DNA from: Thermoflavimicrobium dichotomicum
Lineage (GTDB): Bacteria > Bacillota > Bacilli > Thermoactinomycetales > Thermoactinomycetaceae
Direction: 5' to 3'
DNA: 64,000 nt
Assembly: GCF_900114055.1 (NCBI RefSeq)
Contig: NZ_FORR01000013.1
Location: 43,546 to 107,545, forward strand
The notes beneath the pieces were generated by a model. It was not told the origin of the DNA. It saw nothing but the letters and a program-made list of their open reading frames with translations, and did no database searches. Of this stretch, positions 36,489 through 45,340 are shown piece by piece; within the stretch, counting starts at the first letter, position 1; every line of letters starts with the position of its first letter. The translations under genes and the position numbers were made by a program.

Positions 36489-37361
36489 TTAGCTTTTGGC
36501 GATTTTTTCGGAGCCGATTTTTTCAAAAGTGAATCCTTCACCCAATACATCCCGTGCATCATGAACGACGACAAAAGCATCTGGATCGAGCTGATGGACA
36601 ATTTGTTTGAGTTTGGGCAACTCGTTTGGCTGGACGACAACGTAAAGTACTTCTTTTTCAGAACCGGTATAAGCACCCTGACCTTTTAAAATCGTGACTC
36701 CGCGTTCCATCTTTTGTGTAATTTCCTGGGCCAGTTCTTTGGCATGATTGGAAATAATGGTGGCAGCCTTGGACGCATTCAACCCTTCGACTACGAAATC
36801 AACTACACGTGCTCCTACAAAGACAGAAACCAGGGTATACATCGCCATGTCCAGGCTGATGACAAACACGGAAGAAGCGATTACGGCGAAATCAAACAGA
36901 AACATGGTCCGTCCGATGCTCCATCCAACATAACGATTCACGAGCCGGGCGATGATATCGACTCCCCCGGTCGTTCCGCCTGTTCTGAAAATTAGCCCTA
37001 ATCCAACGCCAACAAGAACACCCGTATAAAGAGCATTGAGCAGCAGATCATTCAGAGGCGTGCCAATATTTTTGGTCAGATTCAGGAACACAGACACGGC
37101 TGTGGTGGCGATAATGGTATAAACAAAAGTCTGTTTGCCAAATACTTTATAACCGATGAAGAAAAGAGGAAGATTGAGAAGAAATACGATGGTTCCGGCA
37201 TCCCAGCCAAATTTATAGTGCAAGAGCATGGAAATACCTGTAAATCCACCCTCTGCGAGTTTGCTAGGTATGGCAAAATAGTTGATCCCAATTGAAAAGA
37301 TGAGACTGCCGATGAGAATGATGATAATATTTTTAGTGTGTAGATAAAATTTGTTTTTCAT
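36489..37361 (-). CDS. ypjC: YitT family membrane protein (YpjC)
   Basis: 290 residues. About five membrane segments in the first 190 (IIIILIGSLIFSIGINYFAI, VFLLNLPLFFIGYKVFGKQ, LYTGVLVGVGLGLIFRTGG-type), then a soluble DUF2179 domain (GVTILKGQGAYTGSEKEVLY, VVVHDARDVLGEGF). AIPSKLAEGGFTGIS and GGTTGGVDIIARL are family signatures. Transport or regulatory role not resolved. Transcribed opposite to its neighbours; ATG follows GAGGAGAAG. Confidence 0.9.
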   Translation of the reverse strand: MKNKFYLHTKNIIIILIGSLIFSIGINYFAIPSKLAEGGFTGISMLLHYKFGWDAGTIVFLLNLPLFFIGYKVFGKQTFVYTIIATTAVSVFLNLTKNIGTPLNDLLLNALYTGVLVGVGLGLIFRTGGTTGGVDIIARLVNRYVGWSIGRTMFLFDFAVIASSVFVISLDMAMYTLVSVFVGARVVDFVVEGLNASKAATIISNHAKELAQEITQKMERGVTILKGQGAYTGSEKEVLYVVVQPNELPKLKQIVHQLDPDAFVVVHDARDVLGEGFTFEKIGSEKIAKS

Positions 37362-37497
37362 AGAACTTCTCCTCTTTTCCTTATCTTTTCAATCCTGATA
37401 TATTATACATTTCTGGATCTGTCCCTTTCAATGCGTTAATGATTGAGATTGAAATAAGGATCAGTTAACATGAAAAATAGTAAGGAGGTTTCCTTTG

Positions 37498-37857
37498 ATG
37501 GCTGGAAAAACACTCAAACAGATCCAGGAAGAAGTGGATCAATATATCAGTCAATTTAAAGAAGGCTATTTCCATCCTCTGTCCATGTTGGCGCGCATGA
37601 CGGAAGAAGTGGGTGAACTAGCACGTGAAGTGAATCACCGTTATGGTCAAAAGCCAAAAAAACCGGAGGAAAAGGAAAACTCGATTCAAAACGAATTAGG
37701 TGATATCATCTTTATTGTCACCTGTTTTGCCAATTCATTAAACATCGATTTGGAAGAAGCGTTTAATGAAGTAATGCACAAATATAATACCCGCGACAAG
37801 AATCGTTGGACACGGAAAGAGCAGGAAGGCGAACTCGTGTCCAAAACGCAAGACTAG
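37498..37857 (+). CDS. ypjD: MazG-family nucleotide pyrophosphohydrolase (YpjD)
   Basis: 119 residues of the all-alpha NTP pyrophosphatase fold. The metal-binding EE..E and E..D pattern is seen in ARMTEEVGELAREVN and NELGDIIFIVTCFAN. It hydrolyses (d)NTPs to monophosphates, possibly house-cleaning. ATG 37498 is 7 bases from AAGGAGG; TTG 37495 overlaps. Sits before dapB as in Bacillus. Confidence 0.92.
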   Translation: MAGKTLKQIQEEVDQYISQFKEGYFHPLSMLARMTEEVGELAREVNHRYGQKPKKPEEKENSIQNELGDIIFIVTCFANSLNIDLEEAFNEVMHKYNTRDKNRWTRKEQEGELVSKTQD

Positions 37858-37947
37858 GAGAGAGGGAGCAGGTTGGGAACAGCCGATCTCCCTTATGATT
37901 TTCTTTTGTGAAGTAGAAAATTCGACAATAAGAGGAGAATCAGCATC

Positions 37948-38748
37948 ATGAGTATTCGAGTGATTGTAGCAGGCGCTAATGGAAAAATGGGACAAGAAGT
38001 TGTCAAAATGCTGCACCAGGCAGAAAATCTAAGCCTTGTATGTGGAGTGTCCCGTTCTCAAGCAGGCAAAGATGTAGGAGAAGTCGCAGGAATCGGTACA
38101 TTGGGAACTCCTTTTGTCGGATCTGTTGAAGAAGCATTGAAGCAATTTCCAGCAGATGTGCTTGTCGATTTTACAACACCTCATACTGTCAAAAGGCATA
38201 TGGAGCTTGCCATCCAGGCAGGTGTTCGTCCGGTTGTGGGGACGACAGGATTGTCTGAACAAGAAATGAAGGAACTGGACCAACAGTGCAGGGAAAAAGG
38301 AATTGGAGCCATTGTTGCGCCAAACTTTGCCATTGGTGCTGTATTGATGATGGTATTTGCAGCACAGGCGGCCAAATATTTGCCACATGTAGAGATTATT
38401 GAGTTGCACCATGATCAGAAGTTGGATGCTCCATCGGGAACTTCCATCAAAACAGCCGAATTGATTGCTGAGAACCGCAAAGAGATGAAGCAAGGGCATC
38501 CCGATGAAAAAGAAATCATAGCGGGGGCCCGAGGCGCCAACTATCATGGTTTCCGGGTGCACAGTGTGCGGCTGCCGGGGCTTGTTGCCCATCAAGAAGT
38601 CATGTTTGGCGGATCTGGACAGTTGTTGACCATACGACATGACTCTTTAAACCGTGAATCGTTTATGCCAGGAGTAAAGTTGGCAATTGAAAAAGTAATG
38701 GAATTAGATCGTCTCGTTTATGGATTGGAAAACATTCTTGAATTATAA
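37948..38748 (+). CDS. dapB: 4-hydroxy-tetrahydrodipicolinate reductase
   Basis: Reduces HTPA to tetrahydrodipicolinate on the way to diaminopimelate, lysine and, in spore-formers, dipicolinate. 266 residues: VIVAGANGKMGQEVVKML (NAD(P) loop), VDFTTPHTVKRHMELA, VVGTTGLSEQE, APNFAIGAVLMM, the catalytic HH..K in IELHHDQKLDAPSGTS and HSVRLPGLVAHQEVMFG. Ribosome site AAGAGGAGA. Supports a meso-DAP cell wall, agreeing with the MurE motif at 2.4 kb. Confidence 0.95.
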   Translation: MSIRVIVAGANGKMGQEVVKMLHQAENLSLVCGVSRSQAGKDVGEVAGIGTLGTPFVGSVEEALKQFPADVLVDFTTPHTVKRHMELAIQAGVRPVVGTTGLSEQEMKELDQQCREKGIGAIVAPNFAIGAVLMMVFAAQAAKYLPHVEIIELHHDQKLDAPSGTSIKTAELIAENRKEMKQGHPDEKEIIAGARGANYHGFRVHSVRLPGLVAHQEVMFGGSGQLLTIRHDSLNRESFMPGVKLAIEKVMELDRLVYGLENILEL

Positions 38749-38761
38749 AGGGGCGTGCTCG

Positions 38762-39757
38762 ATGCGGGTATTTTCGCGTTATCCTTTACTGTTGGACGAG
38801 ACACCGCTGCATCCATTACCTCGTCTGGCCGACAAGCTGGGAGTAGCTAGCTGTTGGATCAAACGGGATGACTTGACGGGGATCGCATTCGGAGGAAATA
38901 AAGTACGAAAGTTGGAATATCTGATTGGACAAGCACGTCAGGAAGGATGCAACTTGATCATTACAGGTGGAAGTCCAGGCTCGAATCATTGCCGTTTGAC
39001 TGCCGCTGTGGCGAATCAGGCAGGGATGCAAACCTGGCTTTGCTTTAGCGGGCATCGTTTGGGAGAGAGGCAAGGCAATCTGTTTTTGGATGAGCTTCTG
39101 GAGGCAAAGATTTTCCTGACAGGCCAGTATGGCTCAAAAGGTTTATTGCAGGCGATGGAAGAAAAGGCGGAGGAAGCGAGACAACTGGGTTACAGGCCTT
39201 TTGTGATTCCAGTGGGCGGCTCGGTCAGTATAGGGGATTATGGTTATTATCAGGCTTGGCAGGAACTGGAGTCACAAAGAGAGAGACTGGGCCTTCCTCC
39301 TTTTGATGAAATTTATGTAGCGGTGGGGACTGGCGGAACGCTGGCTGGACTCCTTGCAGGACAAGCAGTTCATGGTCAGGATCATACAAGAATGATCGGT
39401 GTCAGTGTTTGGTTAGACCAAAAAAGCGCTAAAGAAGAAGTGCACCGACTGGCCCACGAGCTTCTGGGTGAAATCCAGGCGATGAAAGAGATTTCGCATT
39501 CTGATATAGAGGTGTTGGACCAATATATCGGTCGGAAGTATGGGGTACCATCTCCAGCTGGAAATGAAGCCATTCGTTTGTTAGCCAAACTCGAAGGTAT
39601 ATTTGTGGATCCCATTTATACAGGAAAAGCTCTGGCAGGAATGATTGACCATCTGAGTAAAAGAGACATGGCAAATAAACATGTCCTGTTCTGGCATACA
39701 GGAGGTACTCCGGCTCTGTTTGCTCATGTTTCTTCCTTTTTCCCTGTAGCCACTTAA
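38762..39757 (+). CDS. PLP-dependent D-cysteine desulfhydrase / ACC deaminase family enzyme
   Basis: 331 residues, fold type II PLP enzyme. PLP lysine in the family motif FGGNKVRKLEYL (about residue 47-58), TGGSPGSNHCRLTAAVA substrate loop, IPVGGSVSIGDYGYY, GTGGTLAGLLAG phosphate loop and FWHTGGTPALFA end. Sequence does not separate D-cysteine desulfhydrase from ACC deaminase; the former is commoner in such genomes. It begins 13 bases after dapB (AAAGGGGC site), an insertion into the usual dapB-mgsA order. Confidence 0.85.
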   Translation: MRVFSRYPLLLDETPLHPLPRLADKLGVASCWIKRDDLTGIAFGGNKVRKLEYLIGQARQEGCNLIITGGSPGSNHCRLTAAVANQAGMQTWLCFSGHRLGERQGNLFLDELLEAKIFLTGQYGSKGLLQAMEEKAEEARQLGYRPFVIPVGGSVSIGDYGYYQAWQELESQRERLGLPPFDEIYVAVGTGGTLAGLLAGQAVHGQDHTRMIGVSVWLDQKSAKEEVHRLAHELLGEIQAMKEISHSDIEVLDQYIGRKYGVPSPAGNEAIRLLAKLEGIFVDPIYTGKALAGMIDHLSKRDMANKHVLFWHTGGTPALFAHVSSFFPVAT

Positions 39758-39784
39758 AAATAAAACGGTGAGTTGGTGAGAATC

Positions 39785-40201
39785 GTGCATATTGCTCTTA
39801 TCGCCCATGATCAGTTAAAAGAACGGATGGTTCAATTCTGTATTGCGTATCAGCCGCTTTTGGCACCACACCAACTTTATGCCACCGGGACGACCGGAAC
39901 CAAAATCATGAATGCGACTGGACTGAAAATCCATCGTTTTTTATCCGGACCCTTAGGTGGCGATCAGCAGATTGGAGCACTGATCGCCCAGAACATGATG
40001 GATTTGATCATATTTTTTCGTGATCCCTTGACTGCTCAACCGCATGAACCCGATATTCTGGCCTTGCTCCGTTTAGCGGATGTTCATAATATTCCAGTGG
40101 CAACCAATATGGCGACAGCAGAGATACTGATTCGCTCGATCGAGCAAGGTGATCTGGCTTGGCGATCATTGATCCATAAAGATAGGGGGGATTGCGTATG
40201 A
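39785..40201 (+). CDS. mgsA: Methylglyoxal synthase
   Basis: Turns dihydroxyacetone phosphate to methylglyoxal plus phosphate, a bypass of glycolysis. 138 residues from GTG 39785 ([16 protein letters not shown]), nearly the length of the Bacillus enzyme. [25 protein letters not shown] with the catalytic aspartate, [15 protein letters not shown] and [12 protein letters not shown] are conserved. In-frame GTG 39776 is an alternative. Overlaps the next gene by 4 bases. Confidence 0.95.
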   Translation: MHIALIAHDQLKERMVQFCIAYQPLLAPHQLYATGTTGTKIMNATGLKIHRFLSGPLGGDQQIGALIAQNMMDLIIFFRDPLTAQPHEPDILALLRLADVHNIPVATNMATAEILIRSIEQGDLAWRSLIHKDRGDCV

Positions 40202-40908
40202 GTCAAGTAGATCTTCTCGTTTTTGCCGCTCATCCCGATGACGCTGAGATCGGCATCGGCGGATTATTGGCCAAACATCATGCTGCCGGTTTCAAAACAG
40301 CGATCTGTCATCTGACAGAAGCAGAACTGTCTTCCAATGGAACCGTGGAACGAAGACGGGAAGAGGCGAAAAAAGCGGCTGAAATTTTAGGTGTATCAAA
40401 GCTGATCAATCTTGGGTTTCCAGATCGGGGTCTAACCGGTTCTCCTGAACAGATCCTGCGAATTACCCAAGTGATTCGGCAATATCGCCCCCATGTTGTT
40501 TTAGCCCCTTATTATGAAGATCGGCATCCGGATCATGTCGCATGCAGCCGCATGGTGAAAGAGGCCATCTTTGATGCGGCGATTCGGAAAAAACAAACGC
40601 CAGGAAACGAACCAGCTCATCGCGTAAACCAGTTTTATTACTATTTTATCAATGATATCACCCAACCGGATCTGATTGTAGATGTGAGTGATGTATATGA
40701 ACTGAAAATGGCAGCAATCAAGGCGTATGCCAGCCAGTTCAATCGACAGGAAGGAGAAATGGATACACCACTCAATCAACCTTCCTACCTGGCCATGATA
40801 CAGGGACGCGATTCCATCTGGGGATATCAGATTGGAGCGCTTTACGGTGAAGGCCTGATCAGTCCGAAGCCCCTTAAAACCCAACTGTTAATTTCACGGG
40901 ACCAGTGA
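40198..40908 (+). CDS. bshB1: Bacillithiol biosynthesis deacetylase BshB1
   Basis: LmbE-like zinc deacetylase of 236 residues that converts GlcNAc-malate to GlcN-malate. Metal motif [12 protein letters not shown] at the N terminus, with a further histidine in [15 protein letters not shown] 40198 follows AGGGGGG; linked directly to bshA, 15 bases on. Places a bacillithiol pathway in this organism. Confidence 0.93.
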   Translation: MSQVDLLVFAAHPDDAEIGIGGLLAKHHAAGFKTAICHLTEAELSSNGTVERRREEAKKAAEILGVSKLINLGFPDRGLTGSPEQILRITQVIRQYRPHVVLAPYYEDRHPDHVACSRMVKEAIFDAAIRKKQTPGNEPAHRVNQFYYYFINDITQPDLIVDVSDVYELKMAAIKAYASQFNRQEGEMDTPLNQPSYLAMIQGRDSIWGYQIGALYGEGLISPKPLKTQLLISRDQ

Positions 40909-40923
40909 AAGGGGTGATATCAA

Positions 40924-42042
40924 ATGCGGATCGGAATAACCTGTTACCCTTCACACGGAGGATCGGGAGTAGTAGCGACAGAGCTTGGAAAGTTGTTGGC
41001 GGAACGTGGACACCATATTCATTTTATTACTTATGACATGCCTTTTCGGTTAGGGAATTTTCACCAAAATATCTGGTATCATGGGGTTGAAGCCAATCGT
41101 TATGCCGTTTTCAAATATCCGCCCTATGATTTATCCTTGGCAAGTCGAATGGCTCAAGTAGCCAAAACATATCAACTTGACTTATTGCATGTCCATTATG
41201 CAGTACCTCATGCCGTTGCTGCTGTTTTGGCCAAGCAGATGGTTGGCGATCATTTAAAAGTGGTAACCACTTTACATGGAACGGATATCAGCGTGTTGGG
41301 AGAAGATGAATCGCTCCGGGATATTATTTGTTTCGGTATTAATCAAAGTGATATGGTAACCGCTGTTTCTGACAGTTTGGTTCAGCTTACCGAAGAGAAA
41401 CTTGCTGTGAATAAAGAAATCAAACGCATTTATAACTTTGTGGATCGGCGTGTTTTCTACCCTCGGAATGTGTCCCGATTGCGTGAAAAATATCTGCAAG
41501 CGGATGAAAAGATTTTACTCCATATATCCAACTTTCGGCCAGTGAAACGCCTGGAAGATGTTGTCGCGATATTTGATCGTGTGCAAAAAGAAGTTCCAGC
41601 CCGATTAATGCTCGTAGGCGAAGGGCCGGAAATGACCAAGGTTGTTTCGCTGGCAGAGAAATTGAACCTGACGTCCAAAATCATTTTCCTGGGTAAACAA
41701 GACGAAGTGGCACAGTTGATTTCGCTTGCAGATCTCTTGCTACTCCCATCGGAAAAAGAAAGTTTTGGTTTGGTTGCTCTGGAAGCGATGGCATGCGGTG
41801 TACCTACTGTGGGTTCAAATGCTGGCGGCATTCCAGAAGTCGTCGAACACGGGAAAACGGGATTTTTGGCTGATGTAGGAGATGTAGAGGCGATGGCGAA
41901 TTATGCCATTGAATTACTTCAGAATGAATCGTTATATCATGACTTCTCGCAAAAGGGATTAGAGCGGGTAGAAGAAAAGTTTTGCGGTCAAAAAATCGCT
42001 GCTGAGTATGAGGAATTATATCAGCAGGTGATGGATAGCTAG
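40924..42042 (+). CDS. bshA: N-acetyl-alpha-D-glucosaminyl L-malate synthase BshA
   Basis: 372-residue GT4 glycosyltransferase that joins GlcNAc from UDP-GlcNAc to malate, the first step of bacillithiol. CYPSHGGSGVVATELGKLLA, LHVHYAVPHAVAA, TLHGTDISVLGEDES, VGEGPEM, and the E-x7-E motif in ESFGLVALEAMACGVP. Ribosome site AAAGGGGTG. Operon with bshB1, then cca. Confidence 0.95.
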   Translation: MRIGITCYPSHGGSGVVATELGKLLAERGHHIHFITYDMPFRLGNFHQNIWYHGVEANRYAVFKYPPYDLSLASRMAQVAKTYQLDLLHVHYAVPHAVAAVLAKQMVGDHLKVVTTLHGTDISVLGEDESLRDIICFGINQSDMVTAVSDSLVQLTEEKLAVNKEIKRIYNFVDRRVFYPRNVSRLREKYLQADEKILLHISNFRPVKRLEDVVAIFDRVQKEVPARLMLVGEGPEMTKVVSLAEKLNLTSKIIFLGKQDEVAQLISLADLLLLPSEKESFGLVALEAMACGVPTVGSNAGGIPEVVEHGKTGFLADVGDVEAMANYAIELLQNESLYHDFSQKGLERVEEKFCGQKIAAEYEELYQQVMDS

Positions 42043-42048
42043 GAAAGC

Positions 42049-43281
42049 GTGGAATGGAGCATGAATCCTAAACGGGAAGCAGCACTTCAGATCATGAAAA
42101 GATTGGAAGAGGCTGGGTTTGAGTCTTATTTGGTGGGAGGATGTGTTCGGGATTTTGTTCTGAAACGTCCTCCCCAAGACTATGATGTGGCGACAAATGC
42201 CTTGCCCCACAAGGTGCAGTCTTTGTTTCCGCGTACGGTTCCGACAGGGATCAAGCATGGTACGGTGACGGTCATTCATCAGGGGATCCCGATCGAGGTA
42301 ACGACTTTTCGAACAGAGTCTGACTATGAAGATTATCGTCATCCAAGTCATGTCGAGTTTGTTTCTTCACTGGAGCAGGATTTGTCACGGCGAGATTTTA
42401 CCATGAATGCGATGGCACAGGATCGTCAGGGGAAACTGTACGATTATTATGGAGGGCTCCAGGATATTCAGGCGAAACGAATTCGTACCGTTGGAAGTCC
42501 CTTTGATCGCTTTGAAGAAGATCCTTTGCGGATGGTACGGGCAGCACGTTTTGCTGCCCAACTGCAATTTGCATTGGATCCAAAGGTTAAGGAAGCAATG
42601 GCTAAACTCAATGACAAATGCATTCATCTCTCTGTCGAAAGAGTAGTAGCCGAACTGGAAAAAGTGTGGGCAAGCCCGGCTACATCACGGGGAATTGCTT
42701 TACTCTATGAATGTGGTTTGATAAACTACTTGCCTCCCTTTGCTGCCTGGCAAGTGCAAACGCCCACCCAGGCACAGATCGGCAAGTTTGACCAGATACC
42801 GGATCGCATCGGATGCTGGGCTTATCTGGTATATTTATGCACGGGTGGAAAAAAAGATATTCAGCATCATTTACGGCAATTGCGCCTGGCGAATCATGAT
42901 GTCAAGGCGATAAAAGCCTGTTATCAGTTGGCACTTGATTGGCCCTATTCGTTAACGGAAGATGAGGGAAAAAAACTGCTGCTCAGGCATGGACTGGAGA
43001 CAGGGTTAAGAGCCGTACAGTTGGCCAGAATTCTGGATAAACCATTATCTGCTTCACTGGAGCAAGATTTAACCTCATGGTGGAATGAGATGCCAGCCAA
43101 ATCGTTAAAGGACCTGGCCATTTCCGGCCAGGATCTGATACAGTATCAACAGCAACCCGCAGGTCCATGGATCAAGAAAACATTGGAGTACTTATTGGAA
43201 AAAGTGGCGTTAGGGAATATTCCCAATCAAAAAGAATGTTTACTGAAGGAAGGATGTAAAGTTGGGGCAGAATATTCGTGA
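42049..43281 (+). CDS. cca: CCA tRNA nucleotidyltransferase
   Basis: Adds or repairs the 3' CCA of tRNA. 410 residues: class II nucleotidyltransferase head with YLVGGCVRDFVLKR, the DYDVATNA carboxylates, GTVTVIHQGIPIEVTTFR, LSRRDFTMNAMA and EDPLRMVRAARFAAQL. Start may be GTG 42049 (AGGA upstream) or ATG 42061. Overlaps birA by 20 bases. Confidence 0.94.
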   Translation: MEWSMNPKREAALQIMKRLEEAGFESYLVGGCVRDFVLKRPPQDYDVATNALPHKVQSLFPRTVPTGIKHGTVTVIHQGIPIEVTTFRTESDYEDYRHPSHVEFVSSLEQDLSRRDFTMNAMAQDRQGKLYDYYGGLQDIQAKRIRTVGSPFDRFEEDPLRMVRAARFAAQLQFALDPKVKEAMAKLNDKCIHLSVERVVAELEKVWASPATSRGIALLYECGLINYLPPFAAWQVQTPTQAQIGKFDQIPDRIGCWAYLVYLCTGGKKDIQHHLRQLRLANHDVKAIKACYQLALDWPYSLTEDEGKKLLLRHGLETGLRAVQLARILDKPLSASLEQDLTSWWNEMPAKSLKDLAISGQDLIQYQQQPAGPWIKKTLEYLLEKVALGNIPNQKECLLKEGCKVGAEYS

Positions 43282-44239
43282 CCGACTGCTTTCATTATTG
43301 ATTCAATATCAACCGCAATTTGTCTCTGGGGAAGAGATTAGCCGTGAATTGGGTTGCAGCCGGGCGGCTGTCTGGAAACATATCGAAGAACTGCGGCAAG
43401 AAGGCTATGAGATCGAAGCAAGACCGCGTAGTGGGTATCGTCTCCTGTATCGCCCGGATCGTGTCGCACCTGAAGAGATTGCCTATCATCTTCATACGAA
43501 GAAGTTTGGGCGGGAAATCCGGTACCAGGAAGTGGTTGCTTCCACACAGATTTTGGCTCATCAATGGGCACGGGAAGGAGCAGTTGAAGGTTCCCTGGTG
43601 GTAGCTGAAGAACAAACAGAAGGCCGTGGACGTTTGGGACGCAGCTGGTACTCTCCTCCCCGATCGGGTGTATGGATGAGTTTGATTCTTCGTCCGCCCA
43701 TTTTATTGACAGAAGCCTCTCATCTAACTTTGTTGGCTTCACTGGGAGTCAAGCAGGGAATCGAAAGGGTTACCGGACTTCCCATACAGATCAAATGGCC
43801 GAATGACCTGTTGGTTCATGGCAAAAAGATCTGTGGGATCTTAACCGAACTGCGTGGAGAACAGGACCAGATTCACTATGTCATTCTGGGCATGGGGATC
43901 AATGTCAATACTCCCGAAAAAAACTGGCCTGAAGAGCTGAGAGCCATTGCCACGTCACTGGCGATTGAGTTGGGAGGGCCTGTACATCGTGCCAGTCTGA
44001 TTGCCGCGATTCTGGAGGAACTGGAGGAAGTGTACGATCACTATTTACAGTCCGGTTTTTCCAAAATCAAAGCGAAGTGGGAGCAATCCTCCGGGATCAT
44101 CGGGAAACAGATTGTGGCTCGTACTCCACAAGGTGTGATAACAGGGATTGCTGAACATTTGAATGATCAAGGGGCTCTCATTATTCGGACGGATCGTGGG
44201 TTGGTTTCTGTACATTCTGCAGATGTTTCGTTGAAATAA
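43262..44239 (+). CDS. birA: Biotin ligase / biotin operon repressor BirA
   Basis: 325 residues: N-terminal winged helix (about 1-60, SGEEISRELGCSRAAVWKHI), central ligase with STQILAHQWAREG, the biotinyl-AMP loop EEQTEGRGRLGRSWYSP, IKWPNDLLVHGKKICGILTE, GMGINVN, and a C-terminal SH3-like domain. Biotinylates carboxylases and represses biotin genes. TTG start with AAGGAAGG upstream, inside the end of cca. Confidence 0.95.
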   Translation: MGQNIRDRLLSLLIQYQPQFVSGEEISRELGCSRAAVWKHIEELRQEGYEIEARPRSGYRLLYRPDRVAPEEIAYHLHTKKFGREIRYQEVVASTQILAHQWAREGAVEGSLVVAEEQTEGRGRLGRSWYSPPRSGVWMSLILRPPILLTEASHLTLLASLGVKQGIERVTGLPIQIKWPNDLLVHGKKICGILTELRGEQDQIHYVILGMGINVNTPEKNWPEELRAIATSLAIELGGPVHRASLIAAILEELEEVYDHYLQSGFSKIKAKWEQSSGIIGKQIVARTPQGVITGIAEHLNDQGALIIRTDRGLVSVHSADVSLK

Positions 44240-44259
44240 AAATGATTGCATTGTATATA
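44231..44259 (+). promoter_or_regulatory. Promoter of panBCD
   Basis: TTGAAA (44231-44236), 17 bases, TATATA (44254-44259), overlapping the end of birA; transcription would start just before the hairpin at 44275. Confidence 0.65.
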
Positions 44260-44274
44260 TGATTTCGTTAATCT

Positions 44275-44324
44275 AAAAGTGGTAAGGTGGCATCCCATTT
44301 TTTGGAGCCACACTTACGACTTTT
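44275..44324 (+). promoter_or_regulatory. Structured 5' leader of panB, possible pan-motif RNA
   Basis: A long stem: AAAAGT-G-GTAAG-GTGGC (44275-44291) opposite GCCAC-A-CTTAC-G-ACTTTT (44307-44324), with one bulged A on the 3' side and a G-G mismatch. The pan RNA motif found upstream of panB in Firmicutes is a hairpin with conserved bulged adenosines. The match is by shape only. Confidence 0.4.
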
Positions 44325-44366
44325 CTTTGTTTTATTGTGTTATATCGGATTCTGCTTCGAGCCTTT

Positions 44367-44441
44367 GGGACGGAGACAGAGGAATGGTTTGTATGTCAAA
44401 CCTGCGCCTTTTAGTCCCGGACTGGCTAATAGGCGTTTTTA
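44367..44441 (+). promoter_or_regulatory. Second half of the panB leader with terminator-like stem
   Basis: GGGAC (44367-44371) can pair with GTCCC (44414-44418), enclosing GTTTG/CAAAC, while CGCCT (44405-44409) can pair with AGGCG (44431-44435) followed by TTTTTAT. These overlap, as in an attenuator or riboswitch. The panB reading frame is open through this leader, but the good ribosome site is at 44468-44474. Confidence 0.4.
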
Positions 44442-44482
44442 TTTCTCTTTCCCAGGGTGCTCCAAAAGAAAGGGGAACCCAA

Positions 44483-45340
44483 ATGAGTATGCAAAGAAAA
44501 AAAGTAACGACACGTACTTTGCAAAAGTGGAAACTGGCAAAAGAGCCCATTGCCATGATCACTGCCTATGACTTTCCTTCTGCCAAAATGGCGGAGCAGG
44601 CAGGGGCGGATATCATTTTGGTTGGTGACTCGCTGGGGATGGTTGTCCTTGGTTATGATTCAACCATTCCAGTGACGCTGGATGATATGATTCATCATAC
44701 CAAAGCAGTCACGCGAGGGGTAAGTAGAGCCATGGTCATTACCGACTTGCCTTTTATGGTAGCGCATCTGTCCAAAGATGAGGTGCTGCGCGCAGGAGCA
44801 CGTATTATGCAGGAAGCTCGTGCTTATGGAGTGAAGCTGGAAGGTGGTTCGGAAGTTTTGGAAAATGTAAAAGCGTTAACCACTGCAGGAATTCCGGTCA
44901 TGGCTCATCTGGGATTGACACCCCAGTCAGTGAACCAGCTAGGCGGGTACCTGATTCAGGGAAAAGATGCCAAAAGTGCAGAGCGCATCCTGACTGAAGC
45001 CAAACGTCTGGAAGAAGCAGGTGCGTTTGCTTTGGTCCTGGAGTGTGTCCCTGAAGAGTTAGCTCGGGTAATTACCGAGTCTCTGGACATTCCGGTGATC
45101 GGGATTGGTGCAGGGCGCTTTTGTGATGGTCAGGTACTGGTATTCCACGATATCTTGCAAATGGGCGGTGAACGCATTCCGTCTTTTGTCAAAACGTATG
45201 CCCAGGTAGGCAAAACGATGGTGGACGCGATTCAGGCATATGTACAGGATGTGAAGCAACGCCGTTTTCCAGAAGAAAAACATGTCACCCATTGGTCAGA
45301 AACCATGTCTGTGGTATATGGAGTAAGTGAGGGGAAGTAA
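44483..45340 (+). CDS. panB: 3-methyl-2-oxobutanoate hydroxymethyltransferase
   Basis: First committed step of pantothenate synthesis, giving ketopantoate. 285 residues: MITAYDFPSAKMAEQAG, VGDSLGMVVLGYDST, the catalytic region DLPFMVAHLSKDE, VKLEGGSEVLE, AHLGLTPQSV and IGIGAGRFCDGQVLVFHDIL. ATG 44483 follows AAAGGGG; the in-frame extension to 44246 encodes no conserved sequence. Stop touches the panC start. Confidence 0.95.
   Translation: MSMQRKKVTTRTLQKWKLAKEPIAMITAYDFPSAKMAEQAGADIILVGDSLGMVVLGYDSTIPVTLDDMIHHTKAVTRGVSRAMVITDLPFMVAHLSKDEVLRAGARIMQEARAYGVKLEGGSEVLENVKALTTAGIPVMAHLGLTPQSVNQLGGYLIQGKDAKSAERILTEAKRLEEAGAFALVLECVPEELARVITESLDIPVIGIGAGRFCDGQVLVFHDILQMGGERIPSFVKTYAQVGKTMVDAIQAYVQDVKQRRFPEEKHVTHWSETMSVVYGVSEGK

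Noticed and set aside
44246..44482. Longer panB reading frame from 44246
   Set aside because: The extension has no family similarity, runs through predicted RNA stems, and the good ribosome site belongs to ATG 44483.
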